Source: Heliocidaris erythrogramma
Lineage: Eukaryota > Echinodermata > Echinoidea > Camarodonta > Echinometridae
Assembly (NCBI GenBank): GCA_025617745.1
Contig: CM046856.1
Span: 35,210,208 to 35,274,207, forward strand
Length of the DNA stretch: 64,000 nucleotides
Direction: 5' to 3'
A program made the translations under genes and the position numbers. This document shows, one piece after another, positions 47,601 to 54,870 of this stretch. Position 1 is the first letter of the stretch. Every line of letters begins with the position of its first letter. The notes below the pieces were generated by a model. The model had not been told where the DNA came from and did not search any database. It was given only the letters and a program-made list of their open reading frames with translations.

Positions 47601-47791
47601 GGGGGGGGGTGATTAATGAACTCCCTTAGTGAAATACATAAGTACAGTATCAGTATAAGTATAAATGTAATCAGCTCACCGCCTATGCATTGTCCATCGA
47701 TGAGCGAAGGCCTCGTGACTAGAAGAAGAAATACTAACTGACCAAGGCAATGACGAACCTCATAGAGCGATTTTGGAACGTAATTATCCAT
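23466..47791 (-). CDS. Secreted HYR (hyalin-repeat) protein, six-exon gene model
   Basis: Exons joined on the minus strand: 47791-47680, 43298-43026, 41693-41403, 30635-30414, 27929-27705, 23641-23466. Total 1,299 nt, 432 residues. All five introns obey GT-AG and all split codons in phase 1, so every internal exon is a symmetric, shuffle-ready module. The product has a signal peptide, four HYR-like Ig-fold repeats with one conserved Cys pair each, and an acidic repetitive tail. HYR domains occur in hyalin, an extracellular layer protein of echinoderm embryos, and in other adhesion and complement-related proteins. An adhesive or matrix role is inference. Exons with weak similarity could have been missed in the long introns. 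Confidence 0.72.
23650..23990. repeat. (TG)n and ~290-bp polypurine tract
   Basis: A GT repeat at 23653-23680 is followed by almost pure A/G sequence to 23988. Read in the gene's sense it is a long pyrimidine-rich tract directly before the acceptor of the terminal exon. Confidence 0.85.
24054..24765. mobile_element. Large hairpin element, ~235-bp arms
   Basis: Left arm 24054-24300 and right arm about 24530-24765 match in inverted orientation (TTGTGAAAGAAACTG, GGAATTGGTGTAT, ATATGGGACCA, ACCCGAACA-like blocks). In the centre ACCTTTCC-AAAACTCA-CCTTC at 24358 pairs with its inverse ending at 24413. Within intron 5 of the HYR gene. Non-coding. Confidence 0.8.
24914..25252. mobile_element. Inverted-repeat element rich in GCACCCCCAG
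   Basis: Left GCAGGCCCCTAGGAGCC then GGGGTGCTGGGGG; right end is an inverse form, CAGCACCCCCAGTAAC then TTCCCAGGGCCTG. About 335 bp, AT-rich interior, decayed. Confidence 0.55.
25253..26237. other. Non-coding; GC-rich island at 25555-25830
   Basis: The central 280 bases are CpG-rich (GTGCCCGGTGAAAATTGG, GGGGGCCGCGTGCAG) and open in several frames on both strands, without any domain. The flanks are AT-rich. Confidence 0.45.
26238..26660. repeat. Decayed CAGGCGTAGCCAGG repeats with G26 run
   Basis: ACAGGCGTAGCCAGGATTTT at 26244 and CATAGCCAGGATTTCATTTT at 26294, then G26 (26378-26403), and two copies of a block with GCGAAGCGCGAAAGC (about 26432 and 26628). Looks like two overlapping MITE copies. 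Confidence 0.65.
26745..26763. repeat. Poly-G run
   Basis: AGAGG followed by about 14 G, joining two AT-rich segments. Confidence 0.85.
26764..27319. other. No gene seen (HYR intron 5)
   Basis: AT-rich sequence without recognisable features. Confidence 0.5.
27322..27395 (+). tRNA. tRNA-like sequence, probable pseudogene
   Basis: GAACCAG (5') pairs with CTGGTTC (3') as a 7-bp acceptor stem. An A-box-like TAGCCTGGTGGTTAAGTC and the B box GGTTCGAATCC are present, with an anticodon stem GCTGC/GCAGT around CCGGCAA. The T stem has two mismatches. Ends in TTTTTT. Antisense in intron 5 of the HYR gene. Identity uncertain; possibly the head of a SINE. Confidence 0.55.
27705..27929 (-). CDS. HYR gene exon 5: HYR repeat 4
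   Basis: Acceptor GTTATCTTTCGTTAG, donor TCGG/GTGAGT, 225 nt, phase 1 at both ends. Encodes NTDPNVTCPPSFNSD, TDNTDPSPTLTYDPLGPGS, VFPVGPTTVTVTATDSSSNQ and SSCSFTVTVS: a textbook HYR domain. A Tc1-type MITE ends 28 bases upstream of the exon. Confidence 0.92.
27958..28805. mobile_element. Tc1/mariner-type MITE with TA duplication
   Basis: 848 bp between TA dinucleotides (27956-27957 and 28806-28807). Ends CATTGCGTCCCAGA and TCTGGGACGCACTG. Arms of about 200-240 bp match inverted (AAACTAGAAGTATTATGCTT, CATTTTGAAAATGA, GTAAAACCGTGAA). No transposase. It sits just upstream of HYR exon 5. Confidence 0.88.
28808..29517. other. No gene seen (HYR intron 4)
   Basis: AT-rich, short frames only. Confidence 0.5.
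29518..29668. mobile_element. MITE, CAGGGGCCGCGGAAC ends, G14/C20 core
   Basis: About 151 bp. Left CAGGGGCCGCGGAACG, right CGGTTCCGCGGTCCCTG. CCATA flanks both sides. G14 (29614-29627) and C20 (29631-29650) lie three bases apart and could form a hairpin. Confidence 0.8.
29669..30413. other. CpG-richer segment, no gene assigned
   Basis: 29780-30060 is richer in CpG and GC than its flanks and contains short frames. It could be a promoter-like or transposon sequence; no motif decides this. Confidence 0.35.
30414..30635 (-). CDS. HYR gene exon 4: HYR repeat 3
   Basis: Acceptor TTAATTAATATCTAG, donor ACGG/GTGAGT, 222 nt, phase 1 at both ends. Encodes NQSPVVTCPADFDSD, ATDNADPSPALTYDPLGPGS, VFPLGLTTVTATATDSS and SCMIVVNVT. 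Closely matches exon 5 in protein and DNA, so the two arose by a fairly recent exon duplication. Confidence 0.9.
30636..30950. other. HYR intron 3 start (acceptor side of exon 4)
   Basis: No feature besides the acceptor at 30636-30637 and pyrimidine/AT-rich lead-in. ACGTAACGCT and AGCGTTATGT at about 30875-30925 form a short inverted match. Confidence 0.45.
30950..32140. mobile_element. Inverted-repeat element with a nested second one
   Basis: Outer arms near 30985-31140 and 31985-32120 share inverted AAAGTTTGAAAGAAATCGGAC-type and AATAAGAAA blocks. The left part starts AAAGGGCACCCCGACC (30951). Confidence 0.6.
31410..31956. mobile_element. Nested MITE, AAAGGGCCGTGGAGTGACC ends
   Basis: About 545 bp. 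Left AAAGGGCCGTGGAGTGACCA then CTTTTTTCAAAAAGGTAGAT; right end is the inverse of AAAGGGCAAAGGAGTGACCA. An internal inverted pair of GCATGCTGG-like words lies at 31460-31502. Interrupts the larger element. Confidence 0.75.
32141..33156. other. No gene seen; repeat copy at 32225-32400, poly-G at 32736
   Basis: Contains the second copy of the repeat at 20794 and a G12 run at about 32736-32748. Short frames have no domain. Confidence 0.5.
33157..33600. mobile_element. MITE, CTGGGCCGTATTCTGAA ends
   Basis: 444 bp. Left CTGGGCCGTATTCTGAACG; right the inverse of CCCAGGGCGGTATTCTGAA. Internal AT- and CpG-mixed sequence, non-coding. Shares its last five bases with the next element. Confidence 0.8.
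33596..33737. mobile_element. MITE, CTGGGAAGCGTTTCATGAAA ends
   Basis: 142 bp. Left CTGGGAAGCGTTTCATGAAA, right the inverse of CTGGGGGCGTTTCATGAAA. The interior TTATAAGCTACTGAAATCC and CTGATTGGCTGAGAGCAAA matches the copy at 12429-12554. Confidence 0.88.
33738..34440. other. No gene seen (HYR intron 3)
   Basis: AT-rich with no recognised features. Confidence 0.5.
34444..34554. repeat. Perfect 48-bp palindrome arms, 15-nt loop
   Basis: Arms 34444-34491 and 34507-34554 are exactly complementary (CATGGGCGTTAATCGTTACG at the outside, G12/C12 at the inside). Loop CGGCTATTGTGTCGT. Confidence 0.95.
34725..34930. repeat. Degenerate CTATTGGTTT repeats
   Basis: CTATTGGTTTCTATTGG-type words recur about eight times with variable spacing. 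A related CCTATAGAAACC array lies at 41040-41360. Confidence 0.7.
35178..35270. repeat. TATAGGA short tandem repeat
   Basis: GGATTATAGGAGTAGGATA-type units repeated about four times beside the palindrome complex. Confidence 0.8.
35278..35392. repeat. Perfect 50-bp palindrome arms, 15-nt loop
   Basis: Arms 35278-35327 and 35343-35392 (outer CTCTGAAAAGGATACCAGAG), loop CTCATATTCGATTCG. A diverged copy sits at about 37893-38010. Confidence 0.95.
35669..35752. repeat. Perfect 38-bp palindrome arms, 8-nt loop
   Basis: Arms 35669-35706 and 35715-35752 (outer GCATATTTTTGGCCGCTTGA), loop TCTCATAT. Part of a ~270-bp block repeated inverted at 40680-40950. Confidence 0.95.
36717..36827. mobile_element. 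Small palindromic MITE
   Basis: GATGCACAGGT and its inverse ACCTGTGCATC bound a unit with 23-bp perfect inner arms (36733-36755, 36786-36808; GTGGGTCGGTAGGAATTGTG). Inserted into the right arm of the large inverted repeat. Confidence 0.8.
36832..37755. other. Extra segment in right arm, 15-bp inverted ends
   Basis: TTTTATAGAATGGGT (36832-36846) and its inverse (37741-37755) bound about 0.92 kb absent from the left arm. Contains the 22-bp tandem repeats and otherwise AT-rich sequence. May be an insertion. Confidence 0.45.
36887..36993. repeat. 22-24-bp tandem repeat, ACCGGACGCATGGC
   Basis: One inverted and four direct copies of TTTACCGGACGCATGGC. The first two form a palindrome across AAAAAAAA. 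Confidence 0.9.
38242..40491 (+). mobile_element. Non-LTR retrotransposon, 5'-truncated
   Basis: RT and C-terminal region, 420-bp 3' UTR and (ATTGTC)n tail at 40469-40491. Inserted among palindrome fragments in intron 3 of the HYR gene, opposite orientation. RT style (YKGITLLSC, FIDYKKAFDSID, GVRQGENLSP, YLGVIFSYN) is of the I/RTE-like type common in marine invertebrates; clade not determined. Confidence 0.85.
38250..40043 (+). pseudogene. LINE reverse transcriptase, two frames
   Basis: Frame 1 (38250-39225): IPTDWTLGLICPIYKKQGSP, NNYKGITLLSCVGKLF, FIDYKKAFDSIDRTSLWFKL, GVRQGENLSPLLFSLYINDF, then LLYALDAVSVYCKLRSLKVN where family members have LLYADD followed by about 15 more residues: an in-frame deletion has removed the catalytic Asp pair. 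Frame 2 (39212-40043, one frameshift) continues LFDRLVVPILLYGSEIWGHG and has a Cys/His zinc-knuckle-like region (RICTLCRQNKFEDEFHYIFE) before TAA. Otherwise well preserved. In the family this enzyme copies the element RNA into the target. Confidence 0.85.
40670..40965. repeat. Palindromic block, inverted copy of 35640-35935
   Basis: ATATTGCACGGCAAGT, GTGCAATAT-CTCTCATAT, GCACGCGCAAA-CAAGCGG and GCGCCGCTAAAATGCCTTA occur here and, inverted, at 35640-35830. The first 120 bases form a separate imperfect palindrome (GACTGGCT to AGCCAGTC, centre CTCGTCTTCGACTCG). Confidence 0.8.
41040..41360. repeat. Degenerate CCTATAGAAACC / CCATAGGTCTC array
   Basis: About 15 imperfect 10-20-bp units, including a perfect palindrome around 41150-41187 (GACACCCATAGGAATTC and its inverse). 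Directly follows HYR exon 3 on the minus strand. Confidence 0.75.
41403..41693 (-). CDS. HYR gene exon 3: HYR-like repeat 2
   Basis: Acceptor GTGCTATTTCAACAG, donor TTCAAG/GTGATT, 291 nt, phase 1 at both ends. Contains VNNCPDFSDTVDTD, PPFLFPVGTNSLTTTISDTE and LTFTCLSTITV. It keeps the FPVG-T pattern and the Cys pair but is the most diverged repeat and is longer (97 codons). Confidence 0.72.
41694..42534. other. HYR intron 2, no other gene
   Basis: G run at about 41765-41778, otherwise unremarkable AT-rich sequence. Confidence 0.5.
42535..42810. repeat. Degenerate TTCATTATTCCGAAGG array
   Basis: Words such as CATTATTCCGAAGG, CATGATTCCGAAA, CATAATTCCAAAC and ACTCCGAGGTTTCG recur every 15-25 bases. 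Intron 2 of the HYR gene. Confidence 0.65.
43026..43298 (-). CDS. HYR gene exon 2: HYR-like repeat 1
   Basis: Acceptor TTTCTTTATTCATACAG, donor ATAC/GTAAGC, 273 nt, phase 1 at both ends. Encodes DTDGPTLTCVDSIQLG, FTATDPSGIDPTPEYSPNVG, GGFIFPPGSTELTVTIRDGC and GNPSMCVINI. FPPGSTELTVTIRDGCGN is the classic HYR core (FPxGxTxVTxTAxDxxGN). Confidence 0.85.
43540..43860. repeat. Minisatellite, ~18-bp CTACCCCCTAGGACAAC
   Basis: About 17 imperfect copies of ACTACCCCCTAGGACAACC over 320 bp. Strong strand asymmetry (C-rich on plus). Intron 1 of the HYR gene. Confidence 0.9.
43930..45310 (-). pseudogene. R2-type LINE C-terminal part (with RLE endonuclease)
   Basis: Pieces in several frames: GSPKEIPFYLGNETVRSLKE and RFLGAQICFSGKLSDVF (45300-45120), SLKRLGIPSRGANVALVHLP then QGMHVPQMSDIYWQSHTLA (about 45000-44860), a zinc-finger-like TLPHFLANCN (about 44470), PHEQVCADIQLYKV (about 44380), and near 44290-44130 a restriction-like endonuclease core with PFETNINEAHMGKLGRHKEL. 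The order fits LINEs that carry a C-terminal restriction-like endonuclease (R2/R4/NeSL/Hero group). The RT core upstream is missing. Sense-oriented in intron 1 of the HYR gene. Confidence 0.65.
45498..45800. mobile_element. Poly-C MITE of the CAGTGGCGGAT family
   Basis: Left CAGTGGCGGATGTGG, right TCCTGGATGCGCCCCTAACTG. The interior GGAAGAAAAGTATGCAT and ATGGAGGGAAACTGGACCCC is shared with the truncated copy at 54118-54300. Five or more C runs. Confidence 0.8.
45801..46786. other. No gene seen (HYR intron 1)
   Basis: AT-rich; TTATTATTATTATAC near 46320 followed by GCGCATCATGAACTATAGAG and a CTCTCTATGCGC inverse, probably a short SINE-like or MITE remnant. Confidence 0.45.
46787..46983. repeat. 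Two poly-G runs
   Basis: G of about 20 at 46788-46807 and of about 14 at 46970-46983. Confidence 0.85.
47201..47545. mobile_element. TA-flanked MITE, CACTGTAAAAAA ends
   Basis: 345 bp with TA at both sides (47199-47200, 47546-47547). Ends CACTGTAAAAAAT and its inverse; arms of about 140 bp share AAATACAGATTAGTT and ACTACTTTC-AAAAAATAAA. Tc1/mariner-type MITE, 134 bp downstream of HYR exon 1 donor. Confidence 0.88.
47593..47611. repeat. Poly-G run beside exon 1
   Basis: About 18 G within intron 1, 70 bp from the exon 1 donor. Confidence 0.85.
47680..47791 (-). CDS. HYR gene exon 1: signal peptide
   Basis: ATG at 47791. The peptide MDNYVPKSLYEVRH is followed by the hydrophobic core CLGQLVFLLLVT and a likely cleavage region around IDGQC. 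The donor is GGCG/GTGAGC, phase 1. An upstream in-frame ATG at 47905 exists; the 47791 start is preferred because it gives a normal-length signal peptide. Confidence 0.6.
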
Positions 47792-49489
47792 ACTACAGAC
47801 ACAATCATATAGATACCGTAGGCGGAAAAAGTTTAGAAACTCCTGCAAAACAATATTCGCTGACGGCACTGATGTGAACCAACCGAAAGAAAAAAAAGAA
47901 AGCAAAATGAGAACTGACTTAGATATAAAACTTCAACACAGTGCCCTATCTCTGCCGTTATTTTCCAAATCGTCCTTATTCGTTAAAAGTGGATAACTTT
48001 TATTCTAAAAACTTGCGTGCTTTGAAGTCATCAGCAAAGCGTTCATTAGTGATCGAGTCTCGATATTAGTGAATCCGTTTTTGATTCTGAATATAAGTGA
48101 TGACCTATACGCATTACATATTTCATCATGACGTCATGTTGTGGCGAGAACAAATTTTGGAACAAATAAGGTTAATCAAAAAAGTGCGGTTTTCTAATCC
48201 TAATTGTTTCATGAGTAGATGACTGTTCAAGCGTTTAATATTGACAGGCCAGCTTTGTACGCCATGCTTTGGCTGAGGAGCGTCTACAGTCACACGCCAT
48301 AATTGGTTTGACATTTAACCGCAAAACACTGTGGGCTCGTATTCGTAAAGGGGACTAAGTTTAATCTGCTTTAGTTTAATTTATGGAGAAGCGCCAAGTA
48401 TCATCCTCTTTAATCCGCACAAAAGTACTGTAATTCTGTAACAAATGCATAAACGAAATGAACATGCTCTTGAATGATAGTGTCTGAGAAATTGATTTCA
48501 TAATGACATGGCTCCTAGTAGTCAACGGAATTGGTATTTTTAAGTCATGAAGAGGTTTACACTTGGCTCTCCGTGAATCAATGGACAAATTCTACCCACT
48601 CAGACGGGGTTTAAATCTAAAGTATACGCTTTAATTATTACCGGCCGCAAAAGTCTGTCAGGCCTAATCCAGCTCCCCACAGGGCAGGAATATGTACAAT
48701 ATTCTAAAAGGTTCTACTCCGACAACTTTCGCGCTTGTGGAGGCCATACGAGAGGGTCGAAGGACAGTCATCTGTGATATTATGCATGTGAGGGTGTTGC
48801 TTCCATCATTCAATCAGACTCATCCATTCATGTGTATTGTATTCAATACAATCAGGGAGAATTCAACCATAACCATCGCGACTTTGGAAAAATATTTTGC
48901 CTATTTTTTGAATAGAAAACTAATATTTTTGGATTGCATAGAAAATAGCAAATGCAGATTTTAAACCTTACCCGAGTATTCTCGCTTGTAATTCTTGCTG
49001 TATTGATCCTTTGCATTTCCAATATAACATAACATAACATCAACAGTATGACGGATCATATAATAAAATATAAATGACGTAGGTATCTACATGACTAATA
49101 TACATAGAAAAATCAACCATGACTGATTTGACAATTCCGGTACTATAAATTATGTGAGATTATACCAAATATGAAAAAAGGATTACGTATACCAGAAAAA
49201 AAATAATAACATAACCACAGAGAGCAGGCACCTGGCCGGAAATGGAAAATGAAAAACAAATTGAAACAAACAACCTCCTGTTCTGATTGACCCTTAATGA
49301 TATTCAAAATGCTGGTCTTTTTACCAGCATGCAAAGCTAATTTGCCTTTCCTTTGTGCAATGTAATGTTCAACAGATTCAAACGACAAAAAAGGTAATTA
49401 CAAACGTGGCGGAGAGTAGGCGTTGTATCGCAGCAACGGCACCTGAAAATATATTGTTTACCTAGCAACAGCAAACAATTTGAAAGGTA
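47792..49489. other. HYR gene 5' flank; no other gene recognised
   Basis: The promoter and 5' UTR of the HYR gene should lie here (minus). A MITE-like end GGGCTCGTATTCGTAAAGG occurs at about 48331. A minus frame at 49388-49270 (SVEHYIAQRKGKLALHAG) has no recognised family. Confidence 0.45.
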
Positions 49490-52421
49490 AATATTTCTAG
49501 ACCTTTGGAGCTCATAAATACCACAAAAAACTTTATTTTCTATAATAAAAATTGGGATATCAAATTCTGCAAAAGGGTGCCAAGATCATTGGAATTTGTT
49601 AACAACTTGACAGGAAAAGAAAAGGTGTACCAGAGTTTCGGGTGAGCTTCCGCAAAGTAAACACTTCGTATCTGTTACTTTATGAATACGGTAGAGCCAA
49701 ACTTTAGTAGGGATCAAATCATTAAGGATTTTAAATTGTAAAGCTCGTAGCTTTGTATCTGTAGTAACACGAAAAGGAAGTTTTAGTAGTTCTGTTATTT
49801 GTTGATGATGGGACCATAAGTTTCATTTAAACGTATGAATAAATGTGATGTTGATGGATAATTTTCCTCCAGAAAAAATGAAGTAATATATTTTCTTTGG
49901 TATATCCACTGCTTCCCGCGGAATGCTATCGATAGTAACCATGGGAATTGGTCCTATTGGATTGACAAGAGACTGAAAGTTTTGAAGAAGGAAATAGGAT
50001 TTCCATGCCGATGGCATTTTCTTGTAACAATCAAGAAGTATAGAATATTCTACAAATGTTAATCCCTTTCCTTTGGCGTCTTTCCAACGTAATGGTCTTC
50101 CAAATTCGTCTAACATATGCACCACCTTTACAAATCCCTTTTCTTTTATACTAAACTTAAATATTGATTTTCCACCTTGTAATATACATTGAGTATTCCA
50201 AATTATTTGATTTGATATTTGATATTTGAAACACTATACGCAAAGCATTCATAACTTCTTTATACCACTCGGGGATTACTGGGTTCAGATTTTAAAGGTC
50301 ATAGTTACAATAAAAAATAAAGTCTTCCCCTACATTTTGCAGCAAAGTGAGAAGAATAGCTTTCCATCCTTTTTAACTTGACGTAAAAATTCTATTTATC
50401 CACTTCACTTTTTGGACTTGTAATAGAGACTTTAGACATAGCATTTTCAGTCCCCCATCTTCATATTGTTTAACCATTACTTCCCGCTTGATCCTGTCTG
50501 GGCCATGCCAGGTGAACCCCCAAAATAACTTATACTTCCTTAATATACCCATCATTTTAAACATGCTTGCAAGGTATAGTAATTGTGAGAAAGCAAATGT
50601 TTTAACAATTCGTATTTTACCAATTAAAGATTGGTTACGAAGTTTCCACAAATTCAGTTGTCCTTTAATTTTCTCAAGGATTCTTTGCGATTGTAAAGAA
50701 AAGACATTAGGTGAGTAGGATATGTCGACGCCGAGAATAGTCAGGGACTTCTCAAACTGAATATTCTCTAGTGAATGTTGATTATCTCTAGCAGCCCCTA
50801 TTCACATTGCCTTTGTTTTAGTAATGTTAATAGATAGCGATGATTCCTGTCCAAGGAAAAGCGTTATGTCATCCGCATACAGTGACATTTTCAGTTCTAC
50901 GTTATCTGATATTTTCAAACCACGTATTGCCTCATTTTTACGAATATTTGATAGCAAGCGTTTTTATCGCTAAAACAAATTATTACGGGGACAATGGGTC
51001 CCCCTGTCGCACCCCTGTCAACCGGAAAATAACCCGATGAGACACCCCGATTCATCACACAGCTTTCTAAATTGGTATATAAAACCCTAATATAGTTACA
51101 AAAACACTCACCGAAGTTAAAGGATCTGAGCACATTTAACAAAAAAGAGTGATCGAGCGAATCAAATGCCTTCTGAAAATCTAGGCTTAACAGAATGCCC
51201 GGAATATTTTTCAATTTGGAAAAAAAGGAACGTCTTTCACTGTCCGGACAGCTTCTCCAATACATCTGTCCTTCAAAAAAGGTACTTGATCAGGGTGAAT
51301 CAAATTGGGTAAAACTTTCTTCAATCTTTCCCCCAAGTGCTTTGGATCCAATTTTCAAATCAACATTCACTAGAGTAATTGGCCGATAATTTTCAATCAA
51401 CATTTTGTCCTTTCCTTTCTTATATATCAGCGTTATGAAACCTTGCCTTTGTGAACTTGAAAGTTGACCCTTTTCGAAGCTATAACTGAGATTATCGACC
51501 AAAAGCTGACCAATCCCATTCCAGAATTTACAGTAAAACTCAACAGTAATACCATCATTTCCAGGTGACTTGTTTTTTGACATAACAAAATAATAAGGAC
51601 GATGTACATTCTCCTAATGTTAAAGGCAAATCACATTTTCTCCTAGAATCTGAAGATAACTTCGAAATATTTTCTTGTTCTAGAAATGAAGAGTTCTGAG
51701 TAGGGCAATGTTAGGCTCTCTATATAGTTCTGTATAAAATGATTTTATTTTGGAATCAATGTCTTTTTCATCCGTAAGAATGTCATCATCTTGTTTCAAC
51801 ATAAAGATTGATGATTTATTTTTGTGGACTTTTTCTAAATTCAAAAAGAACTTTGTATTCTTCTCACCATGCTCCACCCAGTTTGCCCTAGACCTTACGA
51901 TGAGACCTTGTGTTATGTAATCTAAATAAGACTCGTATTCATTTTGAGCTTGATTGTATTCCTCCACATATCTTTCACCCTCAGACTCTAGAAGAGATTG
52001 TAGTCCTTTCAGTTTTCCTTCCAACTCTCTTCGCCTTTCTCTATTTTCCCGTGCCTTTTTAATACTGTATGTTCGTGAAAACAGACGGATATTATACTTT
52101 AAATATTCCCATCCTATTCTTGAATCATCAAATTGTGAAATCTCCTTAATCCACAAGTCAAGATTTTTTGACATTTCAGAGCAAAAAAAATCATCATCAC
52201 ATAGGCTATTGTTGAACTTCCAATTCATAGCATTACATCTTCTTTCTCTTTGCACTTTAAATTCTTAAATAATAGCTAGATGATCCGAACCTACCCCCGG
52301 TATCATATCGACCTTACTTATGTAATCTTGTAGGATCTTGTAGACAAACCAGATATCCAGTCGGCTCTGGATCAAAGGCCGCATTTGTTTCGACGTATAT
52401 TTGCGTGCGGAGGGGTTACGT
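49490..52421 (-). mobile_element. L1/Tx1-like LINE, 3' portion
   Basis: From 5' to 3' on the minus strand: end of the AP endonuclease (LIQSRLDIWFVYKILQDYI and PGVGSDHLAI, about 52390-52280), linker, RT, C-terminal Cys/His motif, end near 49490. Continues upstream at 55428-55690 beyond a later insertion. 5'-truncated. Confidence 0.85.
49600..52413 (-). pseudogene. L1/Tx1-like ORF2, frameshifted
   Basis: 52255-51680: MNWKFNNSLCDDDFF, a Glu/Arg-rich helix and SRANWVEHGEKNTKFFLNLE, standard before the RT of L1/Tx1 elements. 51583-51290: MSKNKSPGNDGITVEFY and KGKDKMLIENYRPITLVNVD. 51265-50915: LSLDFQKAFDSLDHSFL. Catalytic YADD at 50879-50868. 50651-50373: IGKIRIVKTFAFSQLLYLAS and WHGPDRIKREVM. 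49790-49600: ALQFKILNDLIPTKVWLYRI and the zinc-type CLLCGSSPETLVHLFFSC. Several frameshifts make it inactive, though motif residues are kept. Confidence 0.85.
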
Positions 52422-53019
52422 CACAGAACTCCAAAAGACGTAGAAGGCTCATACCCATTCACAACGCACAGATCGCCGTATCGCCGTAATACCCGGTGTA
52501 GGATTCGCTCGAGTGCACACGCCGCCATGTTGCTTAGTCCTCGATCTTTTCAACTAACCCACCAGACCGTGTGCTTCTCAATGCTTATTTATATTATATC
52601 GGATCTTCTTTATCGAAATAAAGGGCCTTGCGCCTTTATCACTTGAAATTTTGAAGTTGGCTTTTCCACTGAAGTTCAGCTGCTCTTTCATACATAAGTA
52701 ACGTCAACTAATATCATGTAGGCCTACATTTTAGGGGGAAGGGGTCTCTTTCGGACAAAAAGACGGTTAAAATTGTATATTCTCTCAAATTCAACTAATA
52801 TCAAACAGTTGTTTTTTTAATCACTATTATCATTTTAGTTCCCTTTCAAGAAAGCAGTCCGAGTTCGTTTGTTCACCTTCAAAGGCCATATATATAAAGG
52901 CCAACAACTTTGTTGTTTTTTCGCACTGTTTTATTTCTGCATTTTTCATAAGTACAAAGTAAAGTATATTCAGAATCATAATAACATAATATACATAATC
53001 TACGTAATAAACATAATAT

Positions 53020-54117
53020 AATTACTTTTGACAAACAGATAAAAATCTACTTGATCGTTTAACAAAATAAAATTCTATGCTAAGGAGAGTGAAATGATGC
53101 AGGAGACCGACATCGTAAGCATAAGCTCGAGATGATGACGGCCTCGGGATAGGAAATGAAAGAAGAAAAATAAAAGAAAGAGAAGAGAAAGAAGGATGAA
53201 TATGATTTGAAGGGTAATGTGCAGGTGGCCGTGCAATATGTGAAATGAGTGATTGCACAAAGCCTCTGCTTAATTTGAAATTTAATTTGATGCCTCAATA
53301 AATGGTTAATTTTTCTCTAACAATATTAAATAGTAACTTTAATTGCTGTATTGATTAAGAAGGTGTTTTTGTAATGGCTTTAAAAGAAAAAAGTGAAGTC
53401 CGTAACTTAAGCGAATCAGGTATAGGAGTTCCATATGTCGGGGCCGTGATGCCTCTTTGATTTTTTGAATTAAGGATGTGTTCAACATACTCTGCCATGT
53501 ATATTTTTATCTTTGATGATAATCCTTATATAAGTCAGGACTTTATCGATGAATTGTGGATTAATCAGATTGGGAGGGGAACGGGGAGGGGGTAAGTCTG
53601 GAGCCCTCCTCCCACTTTCTGAGTAGACGCATTGCTTAGCCGCCGCTTGAATCAATTTTTATTCAACTGGTTTTTTTTTTAACTTTGAAGGAACGTTTGT
53701 ATTTTTACAAGCCAGGCTCAAGATTCTCCTTTCATTGTATTTCTTTTTTTATTATTCATGCCCCTTCACTATATGAGTGTCAAGATAAAATCCGGCAGAT
53801 TTTGAGTGTGTCTAATAGATATTAAGAAACAGATGAATACGATGATGTGCTTATTGTTTACAGTCAGAATTCACTGCTCCCGGATCATCTCAATTAAAGT
53901 TGGTCCTTACCATCCATGGAATATCATTTGACAATGTTTGTAATTTCTATAATTTAGTAACCTACATGGGGAAAAAATCATTAATATCCATGACTATGCT
54001 GTTTGTTTTACATGTATAATAATCAAAGATAGATGTATCTGCGACTGTGCAAATAACTTTGGCATAAAACTGGACATTGGCACATGCAGCAAAGGCATCA
54101 AAAGCATAATCATCATA
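53020..54117. other. Interior of the TIR element: no transposase
   Basis: A purine-rich stretch (53150-53200) and AT-rich sequence, all frames under 100 codons, no DDE or THAP motif. Confidence 0.5.
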
Positions 54118-54310
54118 GCATTGGCGGATCCGTGCCCCCCTCCCTTTGGAAGAAAAGTATGCATTTTGACCACAGAGGATCCCTTTTGTGGATTGTGCCC
54201 CCCCCCCTTTTAGAATGAAAACTTTTTTTTTGTTTTTTTGCTTGTCAGAGAATTATGGAGGGAAACTGGACCCCTATACACCCCCCCCCCCCCCCCCAAC
54301 TTGGGCGAAT
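54118..54310. mobile_element. Truncated poly-C MITE, sister of 45498-45800
   Basis: ATTGGCGGATCCGTGCCCCC, GGAAGAAAAGTATGCAT and ATGGAGGGAAACTGGACCCC match the element at 45498. The right end is missing after the C run at about 54282-54298. Confidence 0.75.
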
Positions 54311-54592
54311 TTTGGAGGTCTGGCGATTTTTTTTTTTGTCGAATTAGAATTGTAATGACTTTATTTTTGTAAAATTGGAATTTTAATGATTAATGATTAA
54401 GTGGTAGTCCTCTCCGAAAGCTACCTTTTGTTTCCAATTTGGCAGTCGTGACTTGTGACACTTCGTTGGACTTGATGTATTTTTAATGTTCTTATTTAGA
54501 GTGACAACCTTCAACAAAACACAGATGCCTGGATCATAACAGTGATCTGTAAAGTAAAGACAAAGAATTTTCTTGAGGGCTATATATTGCAA

Positions 54593-54870
54593 CAGTGGCG
54601 CATCCAGGGGGTGGCGCAACAGGCGCCCCCCCCCCCATTGGCCGTCGTAAAAAAAAAATAGCCCCCCCCCCAAAAAAAAGGTTGTTCATTAATTTATAGG
54701 CTTCAAATTGGTCACATATAGGATTATTTTGCATCTCAGCCCTTCTTCAGAAGCAAAAATTTTCCAAAGGGGTCACCCCCTCCCATTAGACCCCTCCCCC
54801 AGGACGGCGATCAATAATGCCTGGCGCCCCCCCCCCCCCCTCCTATTGGGAAATCCTGGATACGCCCCTG
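54593..54870. mobile_element. MITE with CAGTGGCGCATCCAGG ends
   Basis: 278 bp. Left CAGTGGCGCATCCAGGGGG; right TCCTGGATACGCCCCTG. TTGCAA flanks both sides (54587-54592, 54871-54876). C and A runs inside. Confidence 0.85.

Noticed and set aside
52422-52450. CACAG start of the TIR as a RAG-type recombination signal
   Set aside because: The heptamer is not CACAGTG, no nonamer at 12 or 23 bp is seen, and the duplication is 8 bp rather than 5.
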